This document shows, piece by piece, positions 1 to 6,474 of a stretch of DNA of 8,960 bases; the stretch's first letter is position 1; the number at the start of each line of letters is the position of its first letter. This DNA is from Streptosporangiaceae bacterium (lineage in GTDB: Bacteria > Actinomycetota > Actinomycetes > Streptosporangiales > Streptosporangiaceae): assembly GCA_030040815.1 (NCBI GenBank), contig JASHSZ010000083.1, positions 1 through 8,960 on the forward strand, read 5' to 3'. The notes under the pieces were generated by a model. That model saw only the letters and a list, made by a program, of their open reading frames with translations. It did not search any database and was not told the origin of the DNA. The translations under genes and the position numbers were made by a program.

Positions 1-21
1 TCTGGCACCGTCCGGCCAGAG

Positions 22-837
22 TCAGCCGCGGATGTAGACCGGGGTGCCCGGAGTCGGCACCATCGTGTAGAAGAACTGGGCGATGTCCATCGGGATGCGC
101 ACGCAGCCGTGCGACACCGGCTGCAGCGGCACGTCGGTGTCGCCATGGATCGCAAAGGCGGTGTCGATGAAGAACACCGGGTTGTACATCTCGCCGAGCG
201 GCACGGTCACCCAGCCGGGCATGAAGACGGTGGTCTGGAAGTTGCCGGTCGGGGTGATCGCGTAAGCGCAGCCACCGCCGGGCGAGCAGTAGTAATAGCC
301 GCCGCCGGTAGAGACGTGGCTGACCAGGGCGACCTGCCCGCCCTGGTACAACACCAGCACCTCCGCTGCCAGGTTGACCTCGACGCGGGTGGCGCCGCCG
401 TCCGGAACCAGGACAGCAGGGCTCTGCGGATCCGCGAGCGCCGCCTGCATCTGCGGCCCGACCGTGCCGGAGACCGGCAGCCCCTGGGTCTCCTGGAAGG
501 CCCACACCGCCTCCTCGGTGTCGGGGCCGAACTGCCCGTCAGCCGGCCCCGGATAGTACTTCAGCGCCGCCAGCCGCTGCTGCAGCTGCAGCACCGCGGG
601 CCCGCTCATGCCCGGCGCGAGCACGGCCGGAGCCGGCGCGCTCGGCGACGGCGCCGCCGCCGGCGGTGACGTGCTCACCGGCGCGCTCGGCGACGGACTG
701 ATCGAAGGCGAGCTGACGGCGGGCGGACGGCTTGACCCCAGCTGAGGTGACGACGATCCGGCCGAGCCGCAGCCCGCGGCGACCAGCGCAGCTGCGGCCG
801 TTGCCAGGACCGATAGGGCAAGTGACCGACGTCCCAT
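22..837 (-). CDS. Lipoprotein L,D-transpeptidase with peptidoglycan-binding domain
   Basis: The protein probably cross-links peptidoglycan stems (3-3 links) or attaches proteins to them, outside the membrane. The start at 837 gives 271 aa and has a GGAGG ribosome site (843-847) 5 nt upstream; an in-frame ATG at 876 lacks such support. The N-terminus is a lipoprotein signal peptide ending in LVAAGC (Cys23 probably lipidated). A Pro/Ser/Ala-rich wall-spanning linker follows (about 28-74), then a PG_binding_1 domain (about 75-136, with GPAVLQLQQRL and DGQFGPDTEEAV) and a YkuD domain (about 150-271). The active-site motif is complete: His231 of IHGD and His243/Cys245 of SHGCVR. A YYYCSPGGGCAY segment supplies two further cysteines (184, 190) that could form a disulfide. 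It differs from the mycobacterial-type L,D-transpeptidases, which carry Ig-like domains instead of a PG-binding domain. The family call is firm; the exact reaction is inferred. Confidence 0.93.
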   Translation of the reverse strand: MGRRSLALSVLATAAAALVAAGCGSAGSSSPQLGSSRPPAVSSPSISPSPSAPVSTSPPAAAPSPSAPAPAVLAPGMSGPAVLQLQQRLAALKYYPGPADGQFGPDTEEAVWAFQETQGLPVSGTVGPQMQAALADPQSPAVLVPDGGATRVEVNLAAEVLVLYQGGQVALVSHVSTGGGYYYCSPGGGCAYAITPTGNFQTTVFMPGWVTVPLGEMYNPVFFIDTAFAIHGDTDVPLQPVSHGCVRIPMDIAQFFYTMVPTPGTPVYIRG

Positions 838-1239
838 GAGAGCCTCCGGGCCGGCCTGCCGGCATGACTTACACATCTACTGCCAGTATCGGCTCCCGAA
901 GCTACGCATCACACGGACGTAAGTCGCATTTCACGCGCCGAAAGGCCTTCAAGCCAGCTAGTGACGGCTAGCTACGGCGGTGGTCAGTGTGGAGAGGTCC
1001 GGCAACCAGCCGGCTATTGAGTACATCCTCGCAGCACACCGACCCTGCGGCCGGGTGACGTACTCGCCGCGCGGCCGGACACGGCCTGCCGTGCCTGCCG
1101 CCGGCCTGAGGCCTCCAAGCAGGCCGCCGTGTTCCTGGCCGTCATCGCACCGTCGAATGCGACGAGCCAGGAGCAGACCGAGCCGTCAGGCGAAGCCCGG
1201 TGAACAGTTGTACCACCAGCCTCGGCAGCTCCCAACTGG
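838..1239. other. Non-coding gap of about 400 bp between two minus-strand genes
   Basis: No reading frame here looks like a protein: the open frames are rich in Arg, Pro and Ser and match no family I know. It should contain the promoter of the L,D-transpeptidase gene. A weak -10-like GATACT lies on the minus strand at 890-885, with no good -35. Other visible structure is a small hairpin at 850-863 beside the transpeptidase ribosome site, a palindrome AAGGCCTT near 942-949, and an inverted repeat at 956-973. The part from about 975 to 1239 holds nothing I can identify. Confidence 0.5.
956..973. repeat. Short perfect inverted repeat (6-bp arms)
   Basis: AGCTAG and CTAGCT are separated by 6 nt (TGACGG). 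It lies about 120 bp upstream of the L,D-transpeptidase start. It could be an operator half-site pair or the loop of a weak terminator for the membrane-protein gene located to its right on the same strand, but no T-run follows in either direction. The arms are short enough that chance is possible. Confidence 0.3.
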
Positions 1240-1602
1240 TCAGTCTCGTCCAGCCATGGCGGGCTCATCTTGGGGAGTCCCAGACTCCTGCTCCCACGCG
1301 GCGAAGTCGTCGGCCAGTTCCCGGCCGCCGGAAGGTGGCGGAGGTCCGACACCGCGGCGTTTCGAGCCGCCGCCGCCACCACCGTCGCGCCCACCGCTAC
1401 CGATACGGAATCCCCATATGCCGAACACGACGAGGACCACGATACCAAGGAGGTTGCCGATCACGGCCAGGTACAGATAGCCGCCCGTTGGGATCACGGC
1501 CGGCCCCAGGGCCGCAGGCAGGAACGCGACTGCCCGGATGCCAATACCCCGGCCGGTCACAGCCGCGACATCCGCTCGCCGGCGACCGATCCTGCGCTGC
1601 AT
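1240..1602 (-). CDS. Small membrane protein of unknown function, Gly/Pro-rich tail
   Basis: This 120-aa protein is not one I recognise. The start at 1602 is chosen because GGGAGGTGAC, a near-perfect ribosome site, abuts the ATG; a longer form from 1662 has no such support. The Arg-rich N-terminus (1-23) is followed by a moderately hydrophobic stretch (24-38) and a clear membrane helix (about 41-66, GYLYLAVIGNLLGIVVLVVF). A glycine run (74-79), a basic KRR patch (81-83) and a proline run (87-90) follow. The end is acidic (RELADDFAAWEQE). By the positive-inside rule the basic residues flanking the helix do not decide orientation. The nearest same-strand gene downstream is 400 bp away, so it is probably transcribed alone. 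A coding origin is supported by the ribosome site and the clean helix, but no function can be given. Confidence 0.65.
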   Translation of the reverse strand: MQRRIGRRRADVAAVTGRGIGIRAVAFLPAALGPAVIPTGGYLYLAVIGNLLGIVVLVVFGIWGFRIGSGGRDGGGGGGSKRRGVGPPPPSGGRELADDFAAWEQESGTPQDEPAMAGRD

Positions 1603-1817
1603 GTCACCTCCCCGCGACAGGGACAACGTCAGTAACTCACAGGCTAACTGCCGAACTCTCAACCTGCAGCTTGCGGGTCACCAGCTGCTCATAGGCCGGC
1701 CGCGTCTCTCGACCATCCAGGCTGCAGTGGTGCTGACGAGCGCGCCTGATTCTGCGGGATCGAGGCGAAGCGAGGCGTCGCGTCAGCGAGCGGCCATCTA
1801 AAAATAACATTGTTTCG

Positions 1818-1840
1818 TAACTATGATTCAATACGTTACA
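1818..1840. promoter_or_regulatory. Candidate operator: inverted GTAAC/GTTAC arms in AT-rich promoter region
   Basis: GTAAC (1818-1822) and GTTAC (1836-1840) form perfect 5-bp arms around a 13-bp spacer that contains the -10-like TATGAT. A third GTAAC follows at 1849-1853. The spacing, roughly two helical turns centre to centre (18 bp), suits a dimeric regulator such as the TetR-family protein encoded two genes downstream. That link is inference: the arms are short and no experimental motif is matched. Confidence 0.4.
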
Positions 1841-1859
1841 CTGGCCGGTAACTGGCCGC
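1841..1859. repeat. Direct repeat ACTGGCCG x2, 11-nt period
   Basis: ACTGGCCG occurs at 1841-1848 and again at 1852-1859, separated by GTA. The 11-nt period is about one helical turn. The same stretch reads as an imperfect 15-bp palindrome (GGCC, 7 nt, GGCC). It directly follows the GTAAC/GTTAC inverted repeat and lies about 110 bp upstream of the crotonase start, so it may be part of the same regulatory site. Confidence 0.35.
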
Positions 1860-1966
1860 GGCGAATCGGTGTCCATGGCCCTGAGCAGCCGCCGGGCTGG
1901 TCACGGCGGGCCGCCGGGTCCGACCCGCACGGCTGCGGCACGGCATGCCAAAGGCGGTGACTGCTC

Positions 1967-2683
1967 ATGAGCGCGCTGGTCAGCTACGGGCTGCGCAACT
2001 CCGTCGCGACGATCACTATGGACGACGGCAAGGTGAACGTGCTATCCCAGGCGATGCTCACCGAGCTCGCCGCCGCCCTCGACCGCGCCGCCGCTGACGG
2101 GGCGGTGGTCGTCCTGACCGGCCGGGAGGGCGTGTTCTCGGCGGGGTTCGATCTGACGATCCTTCGGGCCGGCGGCGCGGCATCGGCTGACCTGCTGCGC
2201 GCCGGATTTGACCTGGCAGCGCAGCTGCTGGCCTTCCCAACCCCGGTCGTGGTCGCCTGTCCTGGGCACGCCGTGGCGATGGGGGTGTTCCTGTTGCTGT
2301 CCGGCGACTACCGCATCGGGGCCCGCGGCGCCTACAAGCTCACGGCCAATGAGGTCGCCATCGGCATGACCATGCCGCGGGCCGCGGTGGAGATCTGTCG
2401 CCAGCGCCTAACCCCGGCCTGCTTCAACCGGGCCGTCAGCCTCGCGGAGGTCTTCCCGCCCGACGATGCGGTCGTCGCAGGATTCCTGGACCGGGTGGTG
2501 CCGGCGGCGGAGCTCGCTCAGGCCGCCGCCGCAGCCGCAGCCGGGCTGGCCAGCCTCGACCTGGACGCGCACGCGGCGACCAAGCTGCGCGCTCGGCAGC
2601 TCGCGCAGTCCGCGCTCCGGGAAGCCATCGACACGGACGACGCGGAGTACCGGGCACGGCTTGCCGCACCGCCCGCATGCTGA
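1967..2683 (+). CDS. EchA3-like crotonase (enoyl-CoA hydratase/isomerase family)
   Basis: A cytosolic acyl-CoA enzyme of 238 aa, close to the usual length of the short crotonases related to mycobacterial EchA3. Family features seen: MDDGKVN near the N-terminus (18-24), FSAGFDL (57-63) carrying the first oxyanion-hole region, GHAVAMG (100-106) carrying the second, and NEVAIGMTMP (128-137). Aligned by eye to rat mitochondrial enoyl-CoA hydratase, Glu164 is kept as Glu129, but the position of Glu144 is Phe108. Loss of the first with retention of the second glutamate is the pattern of delta3,delta2-enoyl-CoA isomerases. An isomerase role is therefore more likely than hydration, by inference. The ATG follows AGGCGGTGA with suitable spacing. 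The gene lies 106 bp before a TetR regulator on the same strand and downstream of an AT-rich control region, which suggests local regulation of acyl-CoA metabolism. Confidence 0.9.
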   Translation: MSALVSYGLRNSVATITMDDGKVNVLSQAMLTELAAALDRAAADGAVVVLTGREGVFSAGFDLTILRAGGAASADLLRAGFDLAAQLLAFPTPVVVACPGHAVAMGVFLLLSGDYRIGARGAYKLTANEVAIGMTMPRAAVEICRQRLTPACFNRAVSLAEVFPPDDAVVAGFLDRVVPAAELAQAAAAAAAGLASLDLDAHAATKLRARQLAQSALREAIDTDDAEYRARLAAPPAC

Positions 2684-2789
2684 CCGAGCCTGGGTTCTGC
2701 CGCCCGCGATGACGTGCGCAGATGTCAGGCCGATTCCCGGCCGCGGACGATACTCGGATGAGACAAGGTGGCCAACGGAGGATTCGGCG

Positions 2790-3419
2790 ATGCCCAGAGC
2801 CAAGCAGCGGACCGGCCAGCTGCGCGAGCACATCGTGCAGGTGGCAGTCGCAATGCTGGCCGCTGACGGAGTGGGAGGGTTCACCACCCGGAAGGTCGCC
2901 GAACAGGCCCAGACATCACCGCCCGCCGTCTACGAGCTCTTCGGCGACAAGGCCGGCCTTGTGCGCGAGGTCTTCTTCGAGGGCTTCCGGCTCCTCGCAG
3001 GGAGCTTCCGGAGACTGCGGGAGTCCGATGATCCACACGCTGACCTTCTCCGTGCAGTCCACGTCTTCCGGGTCTTCGCCCGAGACAACCCTGTGCTGAC
3101 ACAGGTCATGTTCTCCCGGCCCTTCGCCGACTTCGACCCCGGTCCCGCCGAGCTGGAGGCCGGAGCGGCGACCAGGGAGTTCATCGTGCATCGGGTCCGG
3201 CGTTGCATCGACGCCGGGATCATCGACGGCGACCAGACCGATATCGCCCATGGGCTCCTCGCCCTGGCCCAGGGGCTGGCTATGCAGGAGGCCGCCGGAT
3301 GGCTTGGCTCGACCAGGGCATCGGTGAACCGCCGGTGGGATCTCGCTGTCCGGGCCCTTCTCGCCGGGCTCGGCCAAGCAGGCCAAGCCGCCTTGCCAGC
3401 TCGGCAGGACACACGATGA
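2790..3419 (+). CDS. TetR-family transcriptional regulator
   Basis: This is a 209-aa one-component repressor-type regulator. The frame is open much further upstream, but the start at 2790 is favoured: GGAGG (2777-2781) sits 8 nt before the ATG and the family domain begins right after it. The N-terminal helix-turn-helix domain spans about residues 12-58 (REHIVQVAVAMLAADGVGGF, then TTRKVAEQAQTSPPAVYELF, then GDKAGLVREVF). It is the typical TetR signature. The helical C-terminal ligand domain (about 75-198) contains NPVLTQVMFSRP and ends in an Ala/Gly-rich tail. It resembles the WHG-type C-terminal domain, though I am unsure of this. The gene follows the crotonase in the same direction and may control that gene and itself. 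An acyl-CoA or fatty acid ligand would fit, but nothing in the sequence proves it. Confidence 0.92.
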   Translation: MPRAKQRTGQLREHIVQVAVAMLAADGVGGFTTRKVAEQAQTSPPAVYELFGDKAGLVREVFFEGFRLLAGSFRRLRESDDPHADLLRAVHVFRVFARDNPVLTQVMFSRPFADFDPGPAELEAGAATREFIVHRVRRCIDAGIIDGDQTDIAHGLLALAQGLAMQEAAGWLGSTRASVNRRWDLAVRALLAGLGQAGQAALPARQDTR

Positions 3420-3437
3420 CCAGGCGGCGGTGCCTGG
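3420..3437 (+). terminator. Hairpin after the TetR gene, possible terminator
   Basis: CCAGGC and GCCTGG form a perfect 6-bp GC-rich stem around the 6-nt loop GGCGGT, starting directly after the TetR stop codon. There is no T-run, as is common for high-GC actinobacterial terminators. The convergent neighbour on the minus strand ends 75 bp further on, so a terminator is expected here. Confidence 0.45.
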
Positions 3438-3512
3438 GCTGGGGGGACTCCCGCGATCTGTTCGCGCCCGGTTCACCGTCGCGTTATCGCCGCGAGCACA
3501 CGGAACGTCGTC

Positions 3513-4544
3513 TCACGCGGCGAGCGGCACAGCCGCGTTCAGCACGTCCAGCGCCGAGCTTTGCCGACTAGCGTCGGCCTTGTCGAACGGACCTGCCCAG
3601 TGCAGGCCGAACTGGTTGCTGCTGTTCTTGTCGTTGGCCCAGATCGAGCGGGCGTTGTCACAGATGAAATCGCGGTAGGCAGGACGCGGGCTGTGCAGGT
3701 AGAAGTCGTAGAGGTTGCGCACGAATATGCCCTTGAACTGCGGAAGGTCCCGGTCGCGGCGGGCGGTGGCGTGCTCGCCGGGCTCGAGCAGGATGCCGTG
3801 CCTGGCGAGCGGGGCCGGGGTGGTCAGCCGGGTGAGCGCTGCACCGGCGAGCGCCTCGCCGTGCCTGAGGTAGGCGGCGTCGCCGGTTATCTCATGCAGC
3901 GCGGCCAGCCCGCCGAGGAGGACGCCCTGGTTGTAGGTCCACGTCCGCCCTTGGTTGTTCTGACAGGAATCGTCGAGCCCGTCGTTGACCAGGCCGCTGG
4001 CACCGATCAGGCCGCGTGCGCAGAACCAGTCCCACTCCCGCCGCGCCCAGTCAAGGTAATCCTCGCCGTCCGGACAGCGCTGATGCAGCCGGGCTGCCAG
4101 GGTGAGGAACAGCTCGTTGGTAATGGCGTTCTTGTACGAGCGGTCGGTGCTCCACCACACGCCGCCACCGCAGGCGTCGTCCCACCCGGTCAGCAGGTTG
4201 GCGAAGATTGTCCGGGCCGCGTCGAGGTAACGTACCTCGCCTGTCAGGTCGTAGGCAGCGACCCAGGCCAGGCCCCACCAGCCGTTGTCGTCATAGAAGC
4301 TGACCAGGAAGTCCTTGTGCCGACGGCTCGCGGCCCGGAACGTGCGCTCGACCACGCTGAGGTAAGTCACATCGCCGGTGCGCTGGGTGTAGCTGATCAC
4401 CGCGGTGAGCGCGTTGGCGGAGTTCCACCAGCCCGTCGTGCGCCAGCAGCCCGTCCAGGGGCGATACCACCGCTGGAGCGCCTCGATCCCGGCTGCCGCG
4501 CGGGCGCGGTCGTCCGGCTGCCGCGCGTCATCCCGGACCGACAC
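3513..4544 (-). CDS. Glycoside hydrolase family 76 protein (alpha-1,6-mannanase-like)
   Basis: The 343-aa protein has the repeated helical-hairpin pattern of the (alpha/alpha)6-barrel GH76 family, which cleaves alpha-1,6-linked mannan backbones. Diagnostic segments are GWWNSANAL (38-46), SFYDDNGWWGLAW (82-94), GWDDACGGGVWW (120-131), NAITNELFLTLAARL (139-153), TWTYNQGVLLGGLAAL (201-216) and FKGIFVRNL (270-278). GH76 catalysis uses an adjacent Asp pair. Asp85-Asp86 is the likely pair, but Asp122-Asp123 is also present and I cannot decide without a structure alignment. The start is a GTG at 4544 preceded by a weak GGGGG; no better start is visible. No signal peptide or lipobox exists, so the product appears cytoplasmic, which is odd for a mannan-degrading enzyme. 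It is convergent with the TetR gene and separated by 136 bp from the operon to its right. The true substrate is unknown. Confidence 0.9.
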   Translation of the reverse strand: MSVRDDARQPDDRARAAAGIEALQRWYRPWTGCWRTTGWWNSANALTAVISYTQRTGDVTYLSVVERTFRAASRRHKDFLVSFYDDNGWWGLAWVAAYDLTGEVRYLDAARTIFANLLTGWDDACGGGVWWSTDRSYKNAITNELFLTLAARLHQRCPDGEDYLDWARREWDWFCARGLIGASGLVNDGLDDSCQNNQGRTWTYNQGVLLGGLAALHEITGDAAYLRHGEALAGAALTRLTTPAPLARHGILLEPGEHATARRDRDLPQFKGIFVRNLYDFYLHSPRPAYRDFICDNARSIWANDKNSSNQFGLHWAGPFDKADASRQSSALDVLNAAVPLAA

Positions 4545-4622
4545 AGCGTGCCCCCGTTATGTGCCTGGCATCAGCCGCTTGCTGCCCTGTCATCAACGCT
4601 ACTCGGCAACGAGTGAGATCGG

Positions 4623-4652
4623 CCGTGGCCGGCCCGGTGCCCGCCGCCACGG
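4623..4652 (-). terminator. Inverted repeat between the PNPOx-like gene and the GH76 gene
   Basis: CCGTGGC (4623-4629) and GCCACGG (4646-4652) are perfect 7-bp arms around a 16-nt GC-rich interval that can itself pair partly. It lies about 30 bp after the stop codon of the PNPOx-like gene, in the right place to end the four-gene operon before GH76. No T-run follows, so this is a possible rather than a canonical intrinsic terminator. Confidence 0.4.
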
Positions 4653-4680
4653 TCAGCAGCGAACCAGCCGGCGGACTCCG

Positions 4681-5178
4681 TCAGCCCGCCCGCCAGATGG
4701 TGTGCTGCGGCTGCGGATCACCGTGCCCCGTCGATCGGGTGAGCATCGCCGCCTCAACTCCGAACTCGAACAGGTGCTGCTCCTCGCCCGGCGGTGGCAC
4801 CGCGAACTCGAACCGCTCCCCGGCGAATTGACGGGCGAGCCGGTCTCGGGTATCCCGATCTGAGACGTGGCGGGCCACTCCGCTCACGTAGAAGGCGTCC
4901 TCGTTGTCTTCGAGGGGGAACGAGTGCATCGCGTACCGCCCGTCGCGATGGAGATCCCGCTGCTTGGGCGATGGGACGATGAACGCGTACAGCCCGGTTT
5001 CGGTGAGCAGCGGGCACATCGGGTGCAGCCGCGGTCCGCCATCAGCCCGTACTGTGGCGAGGAAAGCTAACCCAACGCCGAAGTGGTACAGCAAGTCCGC
5101 TCCCGAGCCGGCCAGGTCGGGCTGGCGGGCTTTGAAGTCGCTCCACGAGATCACGTCGAGCGAGCCTGGAAAATTCAC
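4681..5178 (-). CDS. PNPOx-like flavin-binding split-barrel protein
   Basis: The protein (165 aa from 5178) belongs to the pyridoxamine 5'-phosphate oxidase-like family, whose members bind FMN, F420 or haem in a split beta-barrel dimer. Recognisable parts are FGVGLAFLATVRADGGPRLHP (about 33-53, first strands), LYAFIVPSPKQRDLHRDGRYAMHS (about 63-86, the cofactor-binding strand and loop) and DAFYVSGVARHV (94-105). It is probably a flavin- or F420-dependent reductase, or a cofactor carrier; the classical PNPOx substrate is not implied. The start is uncertain. An ATG at 5247 would overlap the upstream gene by 32 bp and lacks a ribosome site. The intervening codons also lose the GC-rich third-base pattern, which returns just after 5178. 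GTG codons at 5178 and 5154 are therefore preferred. It is the last gene of the operon, about 37 bp behind the threonine-synthase-like gene. Confidence 0.85.
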   Translation of the reverse strand: MNFPGSLDVISWSDFKARQPDLAGSGADLLYHFGVGLAFLATVRADGGPRLHPMCPLLTETGLYAFIVPSPKQRDLHRDGRYAMHSFPLEDNEDAFYVSGVARHVSDRDTRDRLARQFAGERFEFAVPPPGEEQHLFEFGVEAAMLTRSTGHGDPQPQHTIWRAG

Positions 5179-5215
5179 CGATGGCCTGTCAACGGGCCAG
5201 TCAAGAGCATCTTCG

Positions 5216-6439
5216 TCACCACCTGACGTCAACCGGGATTTCGCCATTCGGCTCGAGCAGCGGCGCGGCCACGCTCATCGTGTCGGGGTACTTGATTCCG
5301 GCGCCCGTGTTGAGCGCGACTACGACCTCATCCTCGGCGATCTCGCCGCGCTCACGCAGCACCCGGATCGCGGCGACGGTCGCGGCGCCCTCCGGGCAGA
5401 CCAGCACACCCTCGGTGCGGGTTATCTCGTGCTGTGCGGTCAGCAACTCGGCATCGCTGACGGCGAGCGCGCGCCCGTTGGTGCTGTAGATCGCGTCGAG
5501 GATGAGGAAGTCGCCGAGCGCCTTGGGCACGTTGAGACCGAAGGCGGCGGTGTGCGGGTCCGGCCACGGCACGCTGTCGCGCGCGCGAGCCTCGAACGCC
5601 CTGACGATCGGGGCACAGCCACTGGCCTGGACCGCGACCAGCCGAGGCAGCGGTCCGCTCATCCAGCCCAGCTCGACAAGCTCGCTCAGCGCCTTGTGGA
5701 TGCCGATGATCCCGACCCCGCCGCCGGTGGGGTAGACGATCATGCCTGGCATGGTCCAGCCAAGCTGCTCGACTATCTCCAGGCCCATCGTCTTCTTGCC
5801 CTCGAGCCGATAGGGCTCCTTCAGCGTCGAAACCTCCAGCAGACCCTCGCGGCGCGCAACCGCGGCATTGATCAGCCGGCCGCAGTCGCCGATGTGCCCG
5901 CGCACCAGGTAGAGCTCGGCCCCTGCCCCGGCCACCTCGCCCCTGCAGATGACGGGCGCCTTCTCCGGCATGGCAATCACGGCGTGGAGCCCGGCCCGCG
6001 CCGCGTACAGCGCCCACGCCCCGCCGGCGTTTCCGTTCGTCGGCATGGCGATGCCACGCACCCCGAGCTCCGCCGCCCTGGATACGCCCACGGCGGCGCC
6101 GCGCGCCTTGAACGAGCCGGTGGGGATTGTCCCCTCGTCTTTCATCAGCAGCGAGGGCACACCGAGCCGTGCGCCCAGGCGCGGCAGCGCCAGCAGCGGC
6201 GTCATGCCCTCGCCGAGGCTCACGATGTTCTCCGGCTGCGACACCGGCAACAGCTCGTGATAGCGCCACAGCGAGCCCTCGCGCCCGGCGAACGCCCCCC
6301 GTGACGAGTCGGCGGCCAGCCGGGCGAGGTCGTACTGCGCGAGCAGCGGCGAGCCACAGGCGCACACGCCGTGGACGACGTCGGCCGCGTAGCGAGCAGC
6401 ACAGCGCGGGCAGCGCAGCTCGGTGAGGTACGAGAACAC
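5216..6439 (-). CDS. Threonine-synthase-like PLP-dependent enzyme
   Basis: This 407-aa protein is a fold-type II PLP enzyme with the architecture of threonine synthase, which converts O-phosphohomoserine to threonine and phosphate. An N-terminal zinc-ribbon-like knot has Cys10, Cys13, Cys26 and Cys28. Lys111 in GTIPTGSFKARG is the Schiff-base lysine, TNGNAGG (134-140) is the substrate/cofactor loop, and PTGGGVG (237-243) is the glycine-rich phosphate cradle for PLP. ALNTGAGIKYPD (375-386) is the C-terminal family motif. The start is a GTG at 6439 with a weak ribosome site; an in-frame stop lies ten codons upstream, so no longer form exists. No hom or thrB gene is nearby. It sits 35 bp behind the VOC gene in a catabolic-looking operon, so it may be a paralogue that eliminates or deaminates another hydroxy- or phospho-amino acid. 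Family certain; substrate unknown. Confidence 0.9.
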   Translation of the reverse strand: MFSYLTELRCPRCAARYAADVVHGVCACGSPLLAQYDLARLAADSSRGAFAGREGSLWRYHELLPVSQPENIVSLGEGMTPLLALPRLGARLGVPSLLMKDEGTIPTGSFKARGAAVGVSRAAELGVRGIAMPTNGNAGGAWALYAARAGLHAVIAMPEKAPVICRGEVAGAGAELYLVRGHIGDCGRLINAAVARREGLLEVSTLKEPYRLEGKKTMGLEIVEQLGWTMPGMIVYPTGGGVGIIGIHKALSELVELGWMSGPLPRLVAVQASGCAPIVRAFEARARDSVPWPDPHTAAFGLNVPKALGDFLILDAIYSTNGRALAVSDAELLTAQHEITRTEGVLVCPEGAATVAAIRVLRERGEIAEDEVVVALNTGAGIKYPDTMSVAAPLLEPNGEIPVDVRW

Positions 6440-6474
6440 GAACGTGCGGCTACCCGACGACGCCGGTCACGTGA

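Larger units (their letters stand above)
1603..1966. other. Divergent intergenic region with AT-rich island
   Basis: This 364-bp gap separates the minus-strand membrane-protein gene from the plus-strand crotonase gene, so promoters for both should lie here. I see no convincing gene. The only open frame of note, on the minus strand (1637-1876), lacks a ribosome site and family resemblance. Positions 1797-1842 are conspicuously AT-rich against the surrounding GC-rich DNA. On the minus strand TTGAAT (1833-1828) and TGTTAT (1811-1806) are spaced by 16 nt, a plausible promoter for the membrane-protein gene. On the plus strand TATGAT (1823-1828) and TACACT (1838-1843) are possible -10 elements without a good -35. 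A short GCGAGGC-type repetition occurs around 1760-1777. Confidence 0.5.

Noticed and set aside
109..669. 186-codon open frame on the plus strand
   Set aside because: Antisense to the L,D-transpeptidase gene; Arg-rich mirror translation ending in a poly-Arg run from the Pro/Ala linker.
980..1480. 166-codon plus-strand open frame across the left intergenic gap
   Set aside because: Composition is Arg/Pro/Ser-rich, no domain is visible, and it overlaps the better-supported membrane-protein gene on the other strand.
1637..1876. 79-codon minus-strand open frame across the AT-rich control region
   Set aside because: No ribosome site, no hydrophobic or family pattern, and it covers the likely promoters.
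2728..2742. GGCCG/CGGCC inverted repeat between the crotonase and TetR genes
   Set aside because: A 5-bp GC stem is too short to call a terminator or operator in DNA this GC-rich, and no T-run follows.
2466..2789. N-terminal extension of the TetR frame
   Set aside because: This part overlaps the crotonase gene in another frame, is Arg/Ser/Pro-rich, and precedes a good ribosome site and the true family start at 2790.
3561..4616. 351-codon open frame on the plus strand
   Set aside because: Antisense to the GH76 gene. The translation matches no family and there is no ribosome site.
4904..6304. 466-codon open frame on the plus strand
   Set aside because: It is antisense to the threonine-synthase-like gene, whose motifs are unambiguous. 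Its translation is low-complexity (Arg, Gly, Ala, His) with no family signature; long antisense frames are expected at this GC content.
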